A stretch of DNA of 64,000 bases from Phlyctochytrium arcticum (GCA_025602905.1 JAHLKI010000011.1:744001-808000), one strand, 5' to 3'; counted from the stretch's first letter, positions 21,657 through 33,500 are shown. A program made the numbers and translations. Notes: a model not told the origin generated them from the sequence alone.

Positions 21657-22958
21657 CTAACTACTCGGCACCTCTACCTCGGACTGCTCTGCAAGAAGCT
21701 TCCCCAACAACCCGTGCGCAACCGCAATCTTGCCAAACAACTTGCTCCTCTTGTTGACGACGTCATCATACTTGGAGCACAGTTCTTTATGATTTGCTTC
21801 GGCTTGTGCTATCTCTGCTTTCACACGGACGGTTTCTGCCAGTTGCTTGGCCACCTCTTCAGTCTGCTTCTCCAGGTCGGTTGTTAAGAGCCTCAGTTCC
21901 GATTCTCTCTTTTGCAATGCGGCTGCAATCCTTTTCAATTCTTCTTCTTTGCTATCAATAGTGGTCTGATATCGCTCGCTGATTTCCGTTATCACATACA
22001 ACTCCAAGTCCTTATTCTGTATTGTCGAATGGCATTCGCGCAGCTCTTCTTGCAAATTGGCCATTGCATAATTCCACTGATTATTTGCCTCGTAACTGCG
22101 CCGCTCAATAGCTTCCAATTCGTCAGTAAAACGTTGAACTTCACCGTCCTTCTCGTCTAAGAGTTTCTGGCGTGTCGCCGCATGGTCACGCTTCTCTTGC
22201 TCCAGCGAATTTGTCACCTCCAAAAGCTTCTGCCTTGTTGCGTCATGGTCAACCTTTTCTTGCTCCAGAGATGTCTTTGCTTTGATAATCTCTGCAGTAG
22301 CCTCGGCCCCAATCTGTTCAATGCAAGCTACATATTCATCCTGCAGTACGGATAATTGCTTTTGAAATTCTTTGCCTATTTGGATGACATCATGTTCGTA
22401 GCGTTCACGATCTGCTTGCCGCGCTTCCTTTTCTTGCTGTAGTAGCACATTTGCTTTATGCGCCTCGTTTTCCTGCTGTGCGAGACATTCGGCGAGGATA
22501 ATGTCCTGATCATCTCGCAGTGCTTGTATAACAGCCTGATGATCTTCACGCATTTTCGAAATAACTGCATTGATCTCATCTAACTGGTGAGTAGACAGCA
22601 TGGTGAGAGTGGTAGAAAGATCTACCCCAGAGTCTAGCGATGTATTACGCATTTGTTGTGACGTCTTATTGATACTAGCACTGTGGAGAGCATTATCATG
22701 TTGAACAGATGCTGAATGCCGTTGTAGGGGGCCCGTGGATTTATCGACAACAGCTGGGTCGGTAAGTACAAGTGTCGGAATAGGAACCAGATGATGTTGC
22801 GACGTGGTGGTATCAGTCGTCATGCGGGATGCCACTGACCCGTGTGGTGAGGATGAAGGCTCTGCGCCTAAGGTCAAGGATACGCGAGACATTGTCGAAG
22901 CCCGGGGTTGGAGTGGTCCGGCGGTCAGACCCGGTTGGGTAATTGGGGCTCGGGACAC
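21657..22958 (-). CDS. RhoGEF-family derivative with linker and coiled coil only
   Basis: An intact 433-residue frame. Residues 1-100 copy the Ser/Pro linker of the giant RhoGEF (MSRAPITQPGLTAGPLQPRA, RVSLTLGAEPSSSP), and from about residue 125 the sequence is the coiled coil (VISKMREDHQAVIQALRDDQ, TSLEQEKVDHDATRQKLLEV, NHKELCSKYDDVVNKR). Against the parent there are clean internal jumps that remove the DH and PH domains and all six introns. The 42-aa repeat region is also missing. It either encodes a free coiled-coil protein able to pair with the parent, or is a young pseudogene still open. Upstream lies the SH3-only frame of the same copy. Confidence 0.55.
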   Translation of the reverse strand: MSRAPITQPGLTAGPLQPRASTMSRVSLTLGAEPSSSPHGSVASRMTTDTTTSQHHLVPIPTLVLTDPAVVDKSTGPLQRHSASVQHDNALHSASINKTSQQMRNTSLDSGVDLSTTLTMLSTHQLDEINAVISKMREDHQAVIQALRDDQDIILAECLAQQENEAHKANVLLQQEKEARQADRERYEHDVIQIGKEFQKQLSVLQDEYVACIEQIGAEATAEIIKAKTSLEQEKVDHDATRQKLLEVTNSLEQEKRDHAATRQKLLDEKDGEVQRFTDELEAIERRSYEANNQWNYAMANLQEELRECHSTIQNKDLELYVITEISERYQTTIDSKEEELKRIAAALQKRESELRLLTTDLEKQTEEVAKQLAETVRVKAEIAQAEANHKELCSKYDDVVNKRSKLFGKIAVAHGLLGKLLAEQSEVEVPSS

Positions 22959-23010
22959 AGTTGACGCTCGCGGACTCGCCGCTGGTTCCTGGCGGGGGAA
23001 AGATTCGTGG

Positions 23011-24421
23011 CTAGCTTTCTGGTTAGTAGTGCGATTAAGCTTCTCGAAATCACAGGCCTCTCACTTTTCAAGCTGGACGCATTCCGCCGGGAAGAAACCC
23101 TGCTTGTTGCCTTTCCCCCATGACCGGTTGATGCCATACCACCAGTCGACGGTGACTATCAAGCGCAATTCGATGATCTCTCCGACATCAATACTGAGTA
23201 GGTCGGCATCAGGGGCATTGTTGGCGTGGACAACACGCAGAATGCTGCCGGCGGTTGGAGTCATGATAATGTGAAGTGTGAGAAAAACTAGAGTGCTTGA
23301 TTCCCAAAGATCAAAAACCAACGGGGGGCTCGGCCATATTATGGAGTTATATAATCCTTCGGGGAATTACTAAGATCGGAAAACTACAGGGACCTAAGAC
23401 ACTCTTGAGGGTCCAAGATTTTTTTTAAAAAAAAAACATTGGGAAGATCTTGGGTCGTCAGTATTTACATCGTGTAAACCTTCTATATCACTGCGGACAT
23501 AACCCTTTTGAACCACAGATGGCATACCAAAAATGTCATGCAACAAGAGACAACCTCGAATGGATGGCATTTGGAAAAAAAAAGATTCTATATATGCACC
23601 TTTATACAAAACTTCTCAAGATCCAAACACAATTTGCATCTTGACCATCGAAATAAAATTATTGTAAAGTTACCACGAGATCAACGACACTCTTGAGGGT
23701 CGCCGTCCTATAATTAGTCCTATAATTACAGAAAGCTAAAGCCAAACCAACGGACCAAAATACTTACGGTAACTTACTGATATCACGGCAACAAAAAAAA
23801 ACCCAAATCCTTTGAGAAAGAGACGTTTTTCAACGAGAAGCAACCTCGGCTGCATGGGACATGTTTCAAAAACGGTACTTATGATTTTTTCTCATGTAGT
23901 ATATTCTATGCCATCTCTTGCTCATTAGAGTTATGTTTATCTTATCTGGCACAAACAGCCGGTTTTTTTAACCGTACTTGCGAATTTTTTTTTAACGTCA
24001 TGGACCCTCAAAAAAGTTTACCCGCTTCAAATCATGGCGACCCTCAAGAGCACGAGTACCTTTGGTCCCTGGAGTGTCGGGTTCTTTTTTGAATGTTCTT
24101 TTGAATCTTGGGATTGTTTTTTGTATGTAGAGCTGAGATACGTAAAATAACGAAATTTATATGCAGCCTTGCATAAATCTTGCCAAGATTACAATATGAA
24201 AGGGACTCTGGCATCCCGGATAATAAAGTTTCATGTTTTTCCGCGTAAAGTGGTCCTTCAGAAAATCCCGAGTGCTTCGGGAGGTTTTTGACGGTCGTCT
24301 CACGATTGGAAAAAACAACAACAAAACCTCATGCCAGAAAACTCAGCAGACGAATGACACTCTTGATCTGGTCGATGACGTTTTTCAAAAAAGCTAACTT
24401 TGTATCAACGCAACAAGATAA
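23011..24421 (-). repeat. Left arm of large inverted repeat
   Basis: Reading on the minus strand, this segment matches 39763-41430 on the plus strand. The order in both is a T/A-rich 5' flank with GACCCTCAAGAG motifs, the TATAATTAGTCC units, the stretch CCGAAGGATTATATAACTCC, then the SH3 fragment and a short linker. Its inner end lies about 60 bp past the RPT6 stop codon. Arms are clearly homologous over more than 1.3 kb with scattered differences and indels. Confidence 0.85.
23061..23264 (-). CDS. Solo SH3 domain ORF from a truncated RhoGEF copy
   Basis: 67 residues covering little more than one SH3 domain: ILRVVHANNAPDADLLSIDV, GEIIELRLIV, WWYGINRSWG, then GFFPAECVQLEK and a TGA. The parent's first SH3 (SLRVVHANHATDTEELDLDV, WWYGTNRSWG, GFFPAECVQFEKW) aligns throughout. 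The stop immediately after the domain is shared with the right-hand copy at 41379. It could be a decayed 5' end of the coiled-coil-only copy or a free SH3 microprotein; the sequence cannot decide. Confidence 0.45.
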   Translation of the reverse strand: MTPTAGSILRVVHANNAPDADLLSIDVGEIIELRLIVTVDWWYGINRSWGKGNKQGFFPAECVQLEK

Positions 24422-24481
24422 GAATAAATCTTTGAACAGATATTGGATATAGCAAGATGGAAAGAAAACTACAGGATTTCT

Positions 24482-25975
24482 TCACTTGAATAGCTTTTTG
24501 ATACTCATATTCTGTTCCGAGTCCTTCTTCAAAACCTACAAAAAAAAACCAATTAAATTCACGCAGGGATAAGAATATATATGCGGAAAGACGGACCTTA
24601 GAGACAGCCATCTCAAAATCTTCCTGAGTGACATGCACCCGACGTTCACGTAGCGCATACATGCCGGCCTCAGTGCAAATACCCTTAACTTCAGCCCCAC
24701 TCGCACCCCCCGTCTTCTCTGCAATCTTGCGTAAATCAATGCCACGCGTCATGTTCATTTTCCTGCTATGGATTTTCAGAATGTCCGTGCGAGCATCTTC
24801 ATTTGGTGGTGGGAATTCGATTTTGCGGTCAATACGGCCAGGACGCAACAGGGCCGGATCGAGAATGTCGATTCGGTTGGTGGCCATGATGACTTTGATA
24901 TTTTGGGTAGCTTCAAAACCGTCAAGTTGGTTGAGGAGTTCGAGCATGGTGCGTTGGACTTCAGAGTCGCCGCCGCCCGATCCGGATTCGATACGGGAGG
25001 ATCCGATAGAGTCGATTTCGTCCATGAAAATGATGGAGGGCGCGTGTTCTCGAGCCATGACGAAGAGCTCACGGACCATACGCGATCCTTCTCCAATGTA
25101 TTTCTGGACCAGTTCGGAACCCGAGACTCGAATAAACCGGCAGTCGGTATGATGCGCGACTGCTCGTGCCAGCAATGTTTTGCCCGTCCCTGGGGGTCCA
25201 TAAAGCAATACACCTTTAGGCTGCGCGATTCCCAACGCGTCAAACAGCTCTGGGTGTTTGACCGGCAGCTCAATCACCTCCTTGATCTCCTTGATCTGGT
25301 TCGTCAACCCTCCAATCATTTCATACGTCGAATCCGGCACTTTTTCAACCATCATGAGCGAAACCAGCGGATCCACCTTATTCGGCAAAATCTTGTGTAG
25401 TTTGTAACTGTCATGTCGCAGCGCAACACGGACTGTCGGGGTAAGTTGCGCAATATCGATCGACTGGTGGATATCCACAACGTATTTTCCCTCAGGGTGG
25501 ACTTTGACCAAGACCTTCTGCTTTCCCATCAATTTGACGACTTCTCCCACGTAAGATCCGGGCTCTTGGAGGAGCTGGAGTTCTTCGCGGAGAAGGCGGA
25601 CTTTGGCATTGAGCTGATTTCGTTGAGCTTCCAGACGGCGGAGATTTTGGGTCATGGACGAGGCCCTTGTTTCCAGCTCCTGAAATGATATTTTTGTGTG
25701 AGTTTAAAATTCATTTCTTGATAAATTCCGGCCATGCTCGCAGGCATTCTTTCATCCCCGTTCCAAGCTTCCAATCCTGGCCCAATGACGAGACTTAGAC
25801 GCGTAACCCAGTGGTCAGTCCAACATACACATTCAACCTCATTGCCTTCCTATACCTCCCCTTACCCAACCACTCGCTCTCCCAATCCCTCCCTGAGGCA
25901 CTCCTCTCTCACACAACTCCTCACCTCGATCTTATTCTTGTAATAACTCTTGATCCCTTCGGATGACTTGCCCAT
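24482..25975 (-). CDS. RPT6: 26S proteasome regulatory ATPase Rpt6
   Basis: Exons complement(24482-24535, 24597-25679, 25925-25975) give 395 residues. The N-terminal coiled coil ([16 protein letters not shown], then [10 protein letters not shown]), OB domain, Walker A GPPGTGKT, Walker [15 protein letters not shown], arginine-finger region [11 protein letters not shown] and C-terminus MSIKKLFK identify PSMC5/Rpt6 almost residue for residue. It is one of six AAA+ ATPases of the 19S base and unfolds ubiquitinated substrates. Exon 1 encodes 17 residues ([17 protein letters not shown]) and is followed by a 245-nt intron. The last intron (24536-24596) has an unusual GTCCGT donor but restores the conserved end. 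The gene is divergent from the oxygenase, 418 bp apart. Confidence 0.96.
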
Positions 25976-26393
25976 GGCTGGAAGTACGTTGAGGCTGGTT
26001 AGGGGAGACAGGGTTGCAAGGCTCTGTTCGTTTGAATGTCGTCTTGCGTGGTTGTTTGTGGCCTTTGGGTGTATCCCGCTAGGCTGTGAGTTGTGATGTT
26101 TTTGGTGAAAGGTCTTCTTTGTCACGATCCCGTTTGTAGTTGATGCATTCGCATTTCGCAAGCACCGAACTTTGGCCAGCCACTTGAGATCACGTGAAAT
26201 GAATTGCGCAGCGCAGTACAAGAGTGACAAAGCTGAGACCGAGCAAAATCTTCCCAGAACGCAGATTTGAACGTAGCGTGTTTGGAAGAACATAGGAACT
26301 AAAATTGATCAGGTACGTCAGAAATATCGTTGAGAAAGCGACATACCTCAGAGCACCAACGATTTTAGCTGACAGCATAAAAACAAGATCAAG
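25976..26393. promoter_or_regulatory. Divergent promoter region RPT6 / oxygenase
   Basis: 418 bp between two outward-facing starts. No TATA box stands out; GAGATCACGTGAAATG near 26190 contains a CACGTG E-box-like core. I do not see a PACE-type proteasome element (GGTGGCAAA). Confidence 0.4.
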
Positions 26394-27479
26394 ATGGCAT
26401 CCAGAATCTCGCCCCTCCCCATTATTGATCTCACACCATTCGACCCTTCAGCTCCCTCCACTCCCGAATCTCAAGCTCTCAAATCCTCAGTCGCCGAACA
26501 ACTGGCTGCAGCATGCGTCATGCACGGAGCTTTCTACATTAAAAGCGGGTCCATCGGCGGCCTGACTCGAGACATGCGCAAACAAGTGTTTGACGCGGCC
26601 GGACACATTTTTAGTCTACCCGATCCCATCAAAAAAAGCATCCCTATCAAACCGGGCGGGTTTACTAGGGGTTATATCGGCATTGGGGGAGAGTCGGGGT
26701 CGGATGCCTTGGAAGTCAAGGAAGCATTTAGCTATGGGTATCCGTGGCCGGCGGACAAAACGCCCGGGAATGAATTGCAGGGGCCGAATGTTTGGCCGGC
26801 CGATTGTCCCGAGACGGTTCAGACGACCCTTACCGAGTTTTATACGGGAATGTGTACGGTGGCGGGTGCCGTTACCCGGGCGTTATCCCTCGCACTGGGC
26901 ATGGACGAACACCATCTCGAACAGTATTGTACCAAGGGCGACACCATCTCTCTCATGCGGCTCTTTCACTATTTTCCCTACTCTAAAGCCGATTCTACCA
27001 GTCCTTCCACCACATCCCGAATCGGATCGAGTCCCCATACCGACTGGGGCTTCCTAACCCTCATCATGCAACAAGATGGCCCGTCCGGACTTCAACTCCT
27101 CGACCCCAGCAATCCCGGGACCTGGCTCGACGTACCGCCCATCCCGGGCACATTTATCGTCAATGCGGGCGACTATTTGTCGCTCTTGACTTCGGGCCAA
27201 GTCATGTCCCCCATCCACCGCGTGGTCACTTCGCCGACCGCGGAACGGACATCCTGCGTATTTTTCTGGTATCCGGATTATGAGGCACAGATCCCCGAAA
27301 TGGACTCAACAGGGGCCGTGGCGAGAATCAGTCTGTTGATGGACCAAAGTCTGCCAGACTCTAAACCGAACCTTGCCCAACCGGAAACAACACAAAAAGT
27401 CACGCAGCCAGTACATGATGTACAGTTCGGAAAATATATTGCGCAAAAGTGGGATCAAGTGTTTCGGGGCCCGAAATAA
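26394..27479 (+). CDS. 2-oxoglutarate / Fe(II)-dependent dioxygenase, isopenicillin N synthase-like
   Basis: 361 residues without introns. It has the N-terminal DIOX_N region (LPIIDLTPFD, HGAFYI) and the C-terminal double-stranded beta-helix. Iron ligands are H215 and D217 (SSPHTDWGFLT) and H275 (SPIHRVV). The 2-oxoglutarate anchor is R285-x-S287 (ERTSCVFFWYPDY). Length and motif spacing are typical of fungal IPNS-like oxygenases such as 1-aminocyclopropane-carboxylate-oxidase-like proteins. The family hydroxylates or cyclises small molecules, and the substrate cannot be inferred. No secondary-metabolite genes are adjacent, so a general metabolic role is likelier. Confidence 0.9.
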   Translation: MASRISPLPIIDLTPFDPSAPSTPESQALKSSVAEQLAAACVMHGAFYIKSGSIGGLTRDMRKQVFDAAGHIFSLPDPIKKSIPIKPGGFTRGYIGIGGESGSDALEVKEAFSYGYPWPADKTPGNELQGPNVWPADCPETVQTTLTEFYTGMCTVAGAVTRALSLALGMDEHHLEQYCTKGDTISLMRLFHYFPYSKADSTSPSTTSRIGSSPHTDWGFLTLIMQQDGPSGLQLLDPSNPGTWLDVPPIPGTFIVNAGDYLSLLTSGQVMSPIHRVVTSPTAERTSCVFFWYPDYEAQIPEMDSTGAVARISLLMDQSLPDSKPNLAQPETTQKVTQPVHDVQFGKYIAQKWDQVFRGPK

Positions 27480-28555
27480 ATACATCCTCTAATACATGGA
27501 ATATGGTTATCTTTTTCTATTCATCGGAATCGAGGCACTCCCCAGAGCTGTGGTTGCGCTTATAGACCACTTTTCGTCATTGGGACTGCAGCCACAGCCT
27601 GCGTTACTCAACTCACCCATTGCAGCTTTGTACCTGTCACCAAGCGGACCAGCTCGTACAGTGCGTCAATGCAGTATGGGAAAGCGCGTGGGGGAGACAC
27701 AGTCGTAAATCAGTCTTGGGCAGCACCTCGACTTTACGATCGACATATGCTGAATGCAGTGCGATTAGTTCGTTGTATTGATACAGAACAATGTCAAGTG
27801 GAAACTATGGTCACTATAGTGACCCAGGCGCATCCAGAACTCCTAGGAGTCGGGACGCCAAAGCCCTTTTTCTCACAGTCACATGCTAGAGTATATGTAC
27901 GGCTTGATTACGGACGTACGGCTACCTCGTCAAGTCAGGTTTCTCGACATCAGTGATGCGTGCAGGTTCGTTCGCAGGGGACCGGTTGTTATCAATACGA
28001 CGCAAAAAACGGAAGCTCACGTCTCCAATTTTCCGGGAAGACAGCTCCGATACTTTCACTAGAACTGCTATCGACAACGGCAACATCAACCAATGGACCT
28101 CAACGCAGTCATTGGAAGCCAAGCTCCGAAGTCACAGCAGCTATCAGACCAAGACCGAGAATTTTTGAAAAGGGAAAGAGCTTGCTTTCATTACTGACAA
28201 ACCGGCCTCGAACTTTGAATTATATATTGCACATTCATCTCCAACATACGCTCTATTTTCCTTGCCATTCTACACTATGTATGTTTATTCCTTGGAACTC
28301 TATTTCCTGGCTCTTTTTATTCAACCTCAAATGTTTTGTACTTCTTTTCCATTCGTTCTTTACTCGTGTCTGGGTCTCACCAATATGAATAAATGCCTGG
28401 CGGAATTCATTTATTTCCGATCTACGAATGCTTTATAGGCCACGGTATGAATGGAGAGGAAATGTTATGGATATGAAGGCATTGTTTGGAAAACAACGGA
28501 GATGTGATGGCGCTTTCCACCAATCCCAGATAAAACCTACGTTTGTCGATCATCA
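27480..28555. other. Intergenic
   Basis: 1.1 kb between convergent genes (oxygenase plus, GCR1_C minus). Short frames occur but none has a domain, consistent coding bias or splice support. Confidence 0.45.
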
Positions 28556-29383
28556 TCAACTTCTGGCCCACGGTATTTGCCCTAACCAGGTGCGCCGACG
28601 ATCGTTGTCTGTTTTCAGTATATCATTGATAGCTTGCAGCGTTGCACCTTCCCTTGCCTTTTTGTTGGCTTTGCAGCTTTCAGAGCGACGCCTTTTTTCT
28701 AAAAGAACAGCCACTCCTTTCTCAGGAATCCCTTTCTCTGCCGCGATCTTCAAGATTGTCTGAATGATGTATTTTCTTCGACACCATTGTTTCGAGTTTT
28801 TTCCTTGTGCCATTCCCTTTCCGTGCCAGTTGAAGGCTGGGTTTCCTTCCTTTGCCCGTTCGAGATCTTTAATGGCGGGTCCGTCAGCGAATCCAACATT
28901 GTATTCGTTCCACAAATCAACCACCGTCCGAGCGCTTTTGTTTAGGATGTAGACAGTGTCGGGGTGTTGCTGAGATTGTTGCTGAGGTTGTTCTTCGGGC
29001 TGACTTTGAACTTGCTGTGGGGACTGGTCCGGATCCTGCTGAGAAAGTTGCGAAGATGATGATTGCGCTAAGGGTTGCGTGGCAGATTGCAGAGGTATGA
29101 TAACACTTTGGCCAACTTCTGAACTGGGCGGACTTTGCAATTCGTGCTGCACAAAAGGAAGCGTCAATTGATGCAATTGCTTGAAAAACACGGTTTGATT
29201 GCTGTTCTGGGTTTCTAGTTGTTCAAGTCGTGGTAATAACATCCGATGGATATCATCTATCTTTGCATTTAGCTGTTGCAAGGAGGCTGTGATTTGAGCG
29301 GCCTCCCTTGCGCTTTCCTCCCTGTGGTTGACCACTTGAACTGGTAATGCGTCAATCATCGTAATAACCGAATCCACTCGCAT
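28556..29383 (-). CDS. GCR1_C-type DNA-binding domain protein
   Basis: 275 residues, intronless. The first 70 residues form an amphipathic, probably coiled-coil region (ITASLQQLNAKIDDIHRMLL). A Gln/Ser/Pro-rich linker follows. About residues 145-235 match the Gcr1/Hot1/Msn1 C-terminal DNA-binding domain: VYILNKSARTVVDLWNEYNV, then GPAIKDLE, and RRKYIIQTILKIAAEKG. In yeast such proteins activate glycolytic or osmostress genes. The same domain is known from Crypton tyrosine-recombinase transposons, but no recombinase domain is present here. A dimeric transcription factor is the simplest reading. It sits inside the inverted-repeat-bracketed block. Confidence 0.75.
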   Translation of the reverse strand: MRVDSVITMIDALPVQVVNHREESAREAAQITASLQQLNAKIDDIHRMLLPRLEQLETQNSNQTVFFKQLHQLTLPFVQHELQSPPSSEVGQSVIIPLQSATQPLAQSSSSQLSQQDPDQSPQQVQSQPEEQPQQQSQQHPDTVYILNKSARTVVDLWNEYNVGFADGPAIKDLERAKEGNPAFNWHGKGMAQGKNSKQWCRRKYIIQTILKIAAEKGIPEKGVAVLLEKRRRSESCKANKKAREGATLQAINDILKTDNDRRRTWLGQIPWARS

Positions 29384-29639
29384 GGTTGCATGGCGGGCGG
29401 TTCACTGGGTATCCTGAGTTGCCGCCCGGAGACGTCAGTGTCTGCGTCGGTGTCAAAATGTCAAAAGGGAATGCTTGCGTGCGTGCTTGCGGTCAATGCG
29501 GTGTCGGCCGACTTTGGCCGACTTGCGGTTTGTCATTTACTCTTTTTGGGCTTAATGACGTTTTCTGAAAAAGCCTCAAAAAGGTAACTTTTTTACTTTT
29601 TCAAGCTTTTTTTTTCCCGGCAACTTATGTGCAGAGCTG

Positions 29640-30470
29640 CAAATACAAAGTATATTGTTATTTTACGTATGACATCTAGTCGAAATTCATTTTCATCATA
29701 CGTCACCTCTTGTTCAAAGGAGTCAAGTTTGTCTTGTTTGGTAAAAAGTTGGCTTTTTCATCAGGAGTATCTCCGCTATCCTAGAAATTTTTGCTCTTAT
29801 AAGTAGCGTCGACTTTCGAAAGTGTCTGGTCCTGTGGGTTTTGAGGCGTCGGGTTCTCTTTGGATGTATAGCATCATACAAATCATAAGGAGCATTTTTT
29901 TTACATATTCCATGCAGTCGAGGTTGCTTCTCGATGTTCAAAAAAATTATGTTTATCTAGTTGGGGCAAATAAACTTTAGTGTATTTTGGTCTGTGGTAT
30001 GTGATCGTGAATTAAATGATGCAGTTTTCTGTAAAGAACGACCCTCAACAGTACTCGTATTTGGTCCTGACGTCCGGGTCTGTTTTGTGGATCACCAACG
30101 CTGGAAATAAAGCTTTATTCGATAGTGGGGATGCAAATTGTTTTTGGAGCGTTGGAAGTTTTGTGTGAAGCTGCATTTAAAAGTATCTTTTTTTTCCAAA
30201 TATCATCCGGTCGAAATAGTCTCTTGTCATATGCCAAATCTGATCAATTATGTAGATGCAACAAGTTTACCCGTGGTAAACAATGTCGACCCTGAAGGGC
30301 ATCATGCAGAAAGTTTACTTTTTATAAACAACGTTGACCCTCAAGAGCGTTCTTTTGGCCCCGAGGAGGCCAGGAAAAAATATAAGTTCACGTTGGTTTT
30401 TCGAATCTTGAGAATGCTGGTGTAAAGCTGCCTGACTCAAGATCGTTCGTTACTCTACATATCCCAGCCA
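29640..30470 (+). repeat. 5' flank repeat of the RhoGEF family, copy before the intact gene
   Basis: A diverged relative of the noncoding part of the inverted-repeat arms. It contains GACCCTCAACAG at 30040, GACCCTGAAGGG at 30288 and GACCCTCAAGAG at 30336, plus shared phrases such as CGAGGTTGCTTCTCG (complementary sense), TATGTTTATCT and AAAGTTTACTTT. It ends about 50 bp before the ATG at 30525, so it is probably the gene's promoter region. Confidence 0.6.
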
Positions 30471-30524
30471 TCCGAAGTTGTGTGAGGAGCAGCTGGTTAC
30501 CCCACTTGTCGGTTTTAGTCAAAC

Positions 30525-33500
30525 ATGTCGTCTCGCTCCCCTGGGGACCAACCCCCCACCACCACCTCCAAGCCCATCTTCAAATTAGAAGATCTAGCAC
30601 TTCCCCCGTTGCCCGACAAAATCCCGTCCGCAGGCTCTCTGTCTTCCATCAAACAGCAAGGCACCTTTACGCAATCGCAACTTGCGACACCGACCGATTA
30701 CAAACTCGGCCGCCGGGTCTCCTTTGTCGAGTCCGAGAGCGAGACAAGTGACCTGGGCGACGTTGTCTTGAGCAGTGACGATGACGAGGACCAGGACGAT
30801 GAGCCACCGGCCAAGAAAGATGTCAAAGGGAAAAGCAAGGAATTGATTTCGGCTACCCGGGTCGAGGAGCAATTGTTGGGGTTACATGCTCTGGGAGCGA
30901 ATCCCAGTATGTTGCTCTCTGGTAGCATGATGATTGATTCACCGGCACAGGTGTCATCGAGTGATCTGACGGGTCGGTCATCGCTGGCTGATTCCGTGAG
31001 GATCCATCATCAGGATGTAGCAATTGCCATGGCCAGTCCATCCCAAGCGGGTGAAGCGGGCGCTACCGTAAAGCCCCAACCCACGCCTGATTTCACACGT
31101 CCCTCTACACTACCCGCGGGCACATCTCTCCGCGTTGTCCACGCCAACCACGCAACCGATACCGAGGAGCTTGATCTCGACGTCGGAGATGTCGTAGAGC
31201 TGGACTTGACTCCGACGTCCGACTCAGAATACTGGTGGTACGGCACGAATCGATCGTGGGGACCCAAGAATGGTCAACAGGGTTTCTTTCCGGCCGAGTG
31301 TGTCCAGTTTGAAAAGTGGGAGGCCCCTGATTTCGAGATTGTTAAGCACCCTACGGACAAGAAAGGCGAGGATGACCGGATGACCCCGAGTCCATCGACT
31401 GAGAAATTTCCGGCAACCGTCATACCTGGCACAAAAGTATTCGTTCGACATGCGTATACGCGAACCAAAGCAGATGAACTGGAACTGAATCTGGGGGAAG
31501 TAGTGATTGTTGTTGAAGCGCCTGAAGGCGGATGGTGGCGCGGAATGAAAAACTTGGGTGGGAAGCGGCCTGAGCAAGGATGGTTCCCGGCGACAATGGC
31601 CATGCTAGAGGATCCTGGTATTTTACCGGCTGCCAAGACGCAATCAACACCCACGACAACGGTTAAATCGGGCGTTCGACGAGCGTTTTCATCCAAAGGA
31701 TCGTCATCAGCGTCAATCTCTGACGAGTCACCTAAACGAAAGTCGTGGTATAAACGGCTCGTAGTAAAAAAAGCTAGCCAGAGTAATGGGAGCGCCAGTG
31801 ATACGAATAGCGGAAATAGCTCCTTCAAGACCACGCGCAGCAGGTCGCTCTCTGCCCCACCCCCACCAGGTATACCGACGCCTCATCCCAGTGGGGAGCA
31901 GGATACATCACCGCATGTTCCGGCATCTATCAACAAGAGCGCCGATCAGCTTCCAACGGTTTCCGAGACGAATGGAGGGATTAATGCTATACCTCATGGA
32001 GGTAGCCGGAATTTGATTGATGGGCCGGCGTCTGGTCAAGTAGGATCGGCCCGCGGGTCTCGAAATGACCTCAGGGTGCCTCATCGGTCTAGCAGTGCTC
32101 CGACTGGGGAATTGATGAAAACCGTCGATGCACCGCACATCTCGAAACCGATTCTCCACGAATCCTCCCCCCGCGAGGAACCAGCGGCGAGCCCGCGAGC
32201 GTCAACTATGTCCCGAGCCCCAATTACCCAACCGGGTCTGACCGCCGGACCACTCCAACCCCGGGCTTCGACAATGTCTCGCGTATCCTTGACCTTAGGC
32301 GCAGAGCCTTCATCCTCACCATGCGGGTCAGTGGCATCCCGCATGACGACTGATACCATCACGTCGCAACATCATCTGGTTCCTATTCCGACACTTTTAC
32401 TTACCGACCCGGCGGGTGTCGATAAATCCACCGGTGTAAATACCCCGCCCCGACAACGGCATTCAGCGTCTGTTGAAAATGATGATGCTCTCCACAGTGC
32501 TAGTAGCGATAAGACACCATTGTCCGCATTGGCGACTCGCTCGATTGAGATACCTGTAGAATCTCATCGCGATCGCACCTCCGTCGCATCTGCGACACCA
32601 GAGCCATCACCAACAGCAAAGGCAGAACACATACCCTCTGATCCCGGAACAGCTCAAGCAGTGCCCAAGGTGTCCGGTACTGCACCTCAACTGGGCGAAA
32701 CTAAACCTGGGACTCTCTTTATCCCGTCACAACAAACGCGTGATGCATCGCCCGACTCGGGTGTAGCTCTTTCTACCACTGTCACCAAGCTGCCTACTCT
32801 TGAATCAGCCCAGGCTCCTGTAGCTATAACTTCCACCCCGACGACTCATGAATCCAAAAATATTTCAGTGGTACCGGTCTCGGCATTGGCTCATGACAGC
32901 AATGTACAAAGCTCAGCACTTGGAGCGGAGGCAGCTGGTCTGGCCTTCCAAAGTCCACAGGAGGACAAACCTCATTTGGACGAAAACATTCTTAAAGACG
33001 ACGATGCTTCATTTATACCCGAGCAAGGACCCGACAATCAGAGCATTCCGGTTCAGGAACCGGAGAAGTCTTCACGCCCTATTCAAAGTTCGACCGCTTT
33101 ACAAAAATATACCCCGGCAATGCCGATTCTGGTACATTCACCAAATCAGCCAGATATGCCAGCAGCTGCACTCATCACGTCAAGCACGGTGACCCTAGAT
33201 TCCTTACAACAAATCCCTCATGAGTCGTCCATCTTATCCGCGCCCATCTTTACGGAGACCCCTCTCTCAACCCCACCAATATCCGCCGCGAATACCCCCT
33301 TCAATTTCTCAGCCTCGCCACCGGCAGCTTGTCAACCACTAAGTTCATCACTTCCCACGACGGGTGCCTCACTCTCATCGGCCGCTCACTTGGCAACCAG
33401 ATCCCTGCCCCCATCCCCATTCCTGCCAAACCACTCTGCACCTATCCTTTTAGCGTCACCGTCATGCGAAGACACATCGACGGCGTCGCTTGTGCGGCCC

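Noticed and set aside
24628..25400. Two long plus-strand frames opposite RPT6
   Set aside because: Antisense shadows of a highly conserved AAA ATPase gene; no domain or start context.
29507..29524. Short GTCGGCC / GGCCGAC inverted repeat
   Set aside because: Arms of only seven bases; expected by chance in this GC-richer patch.
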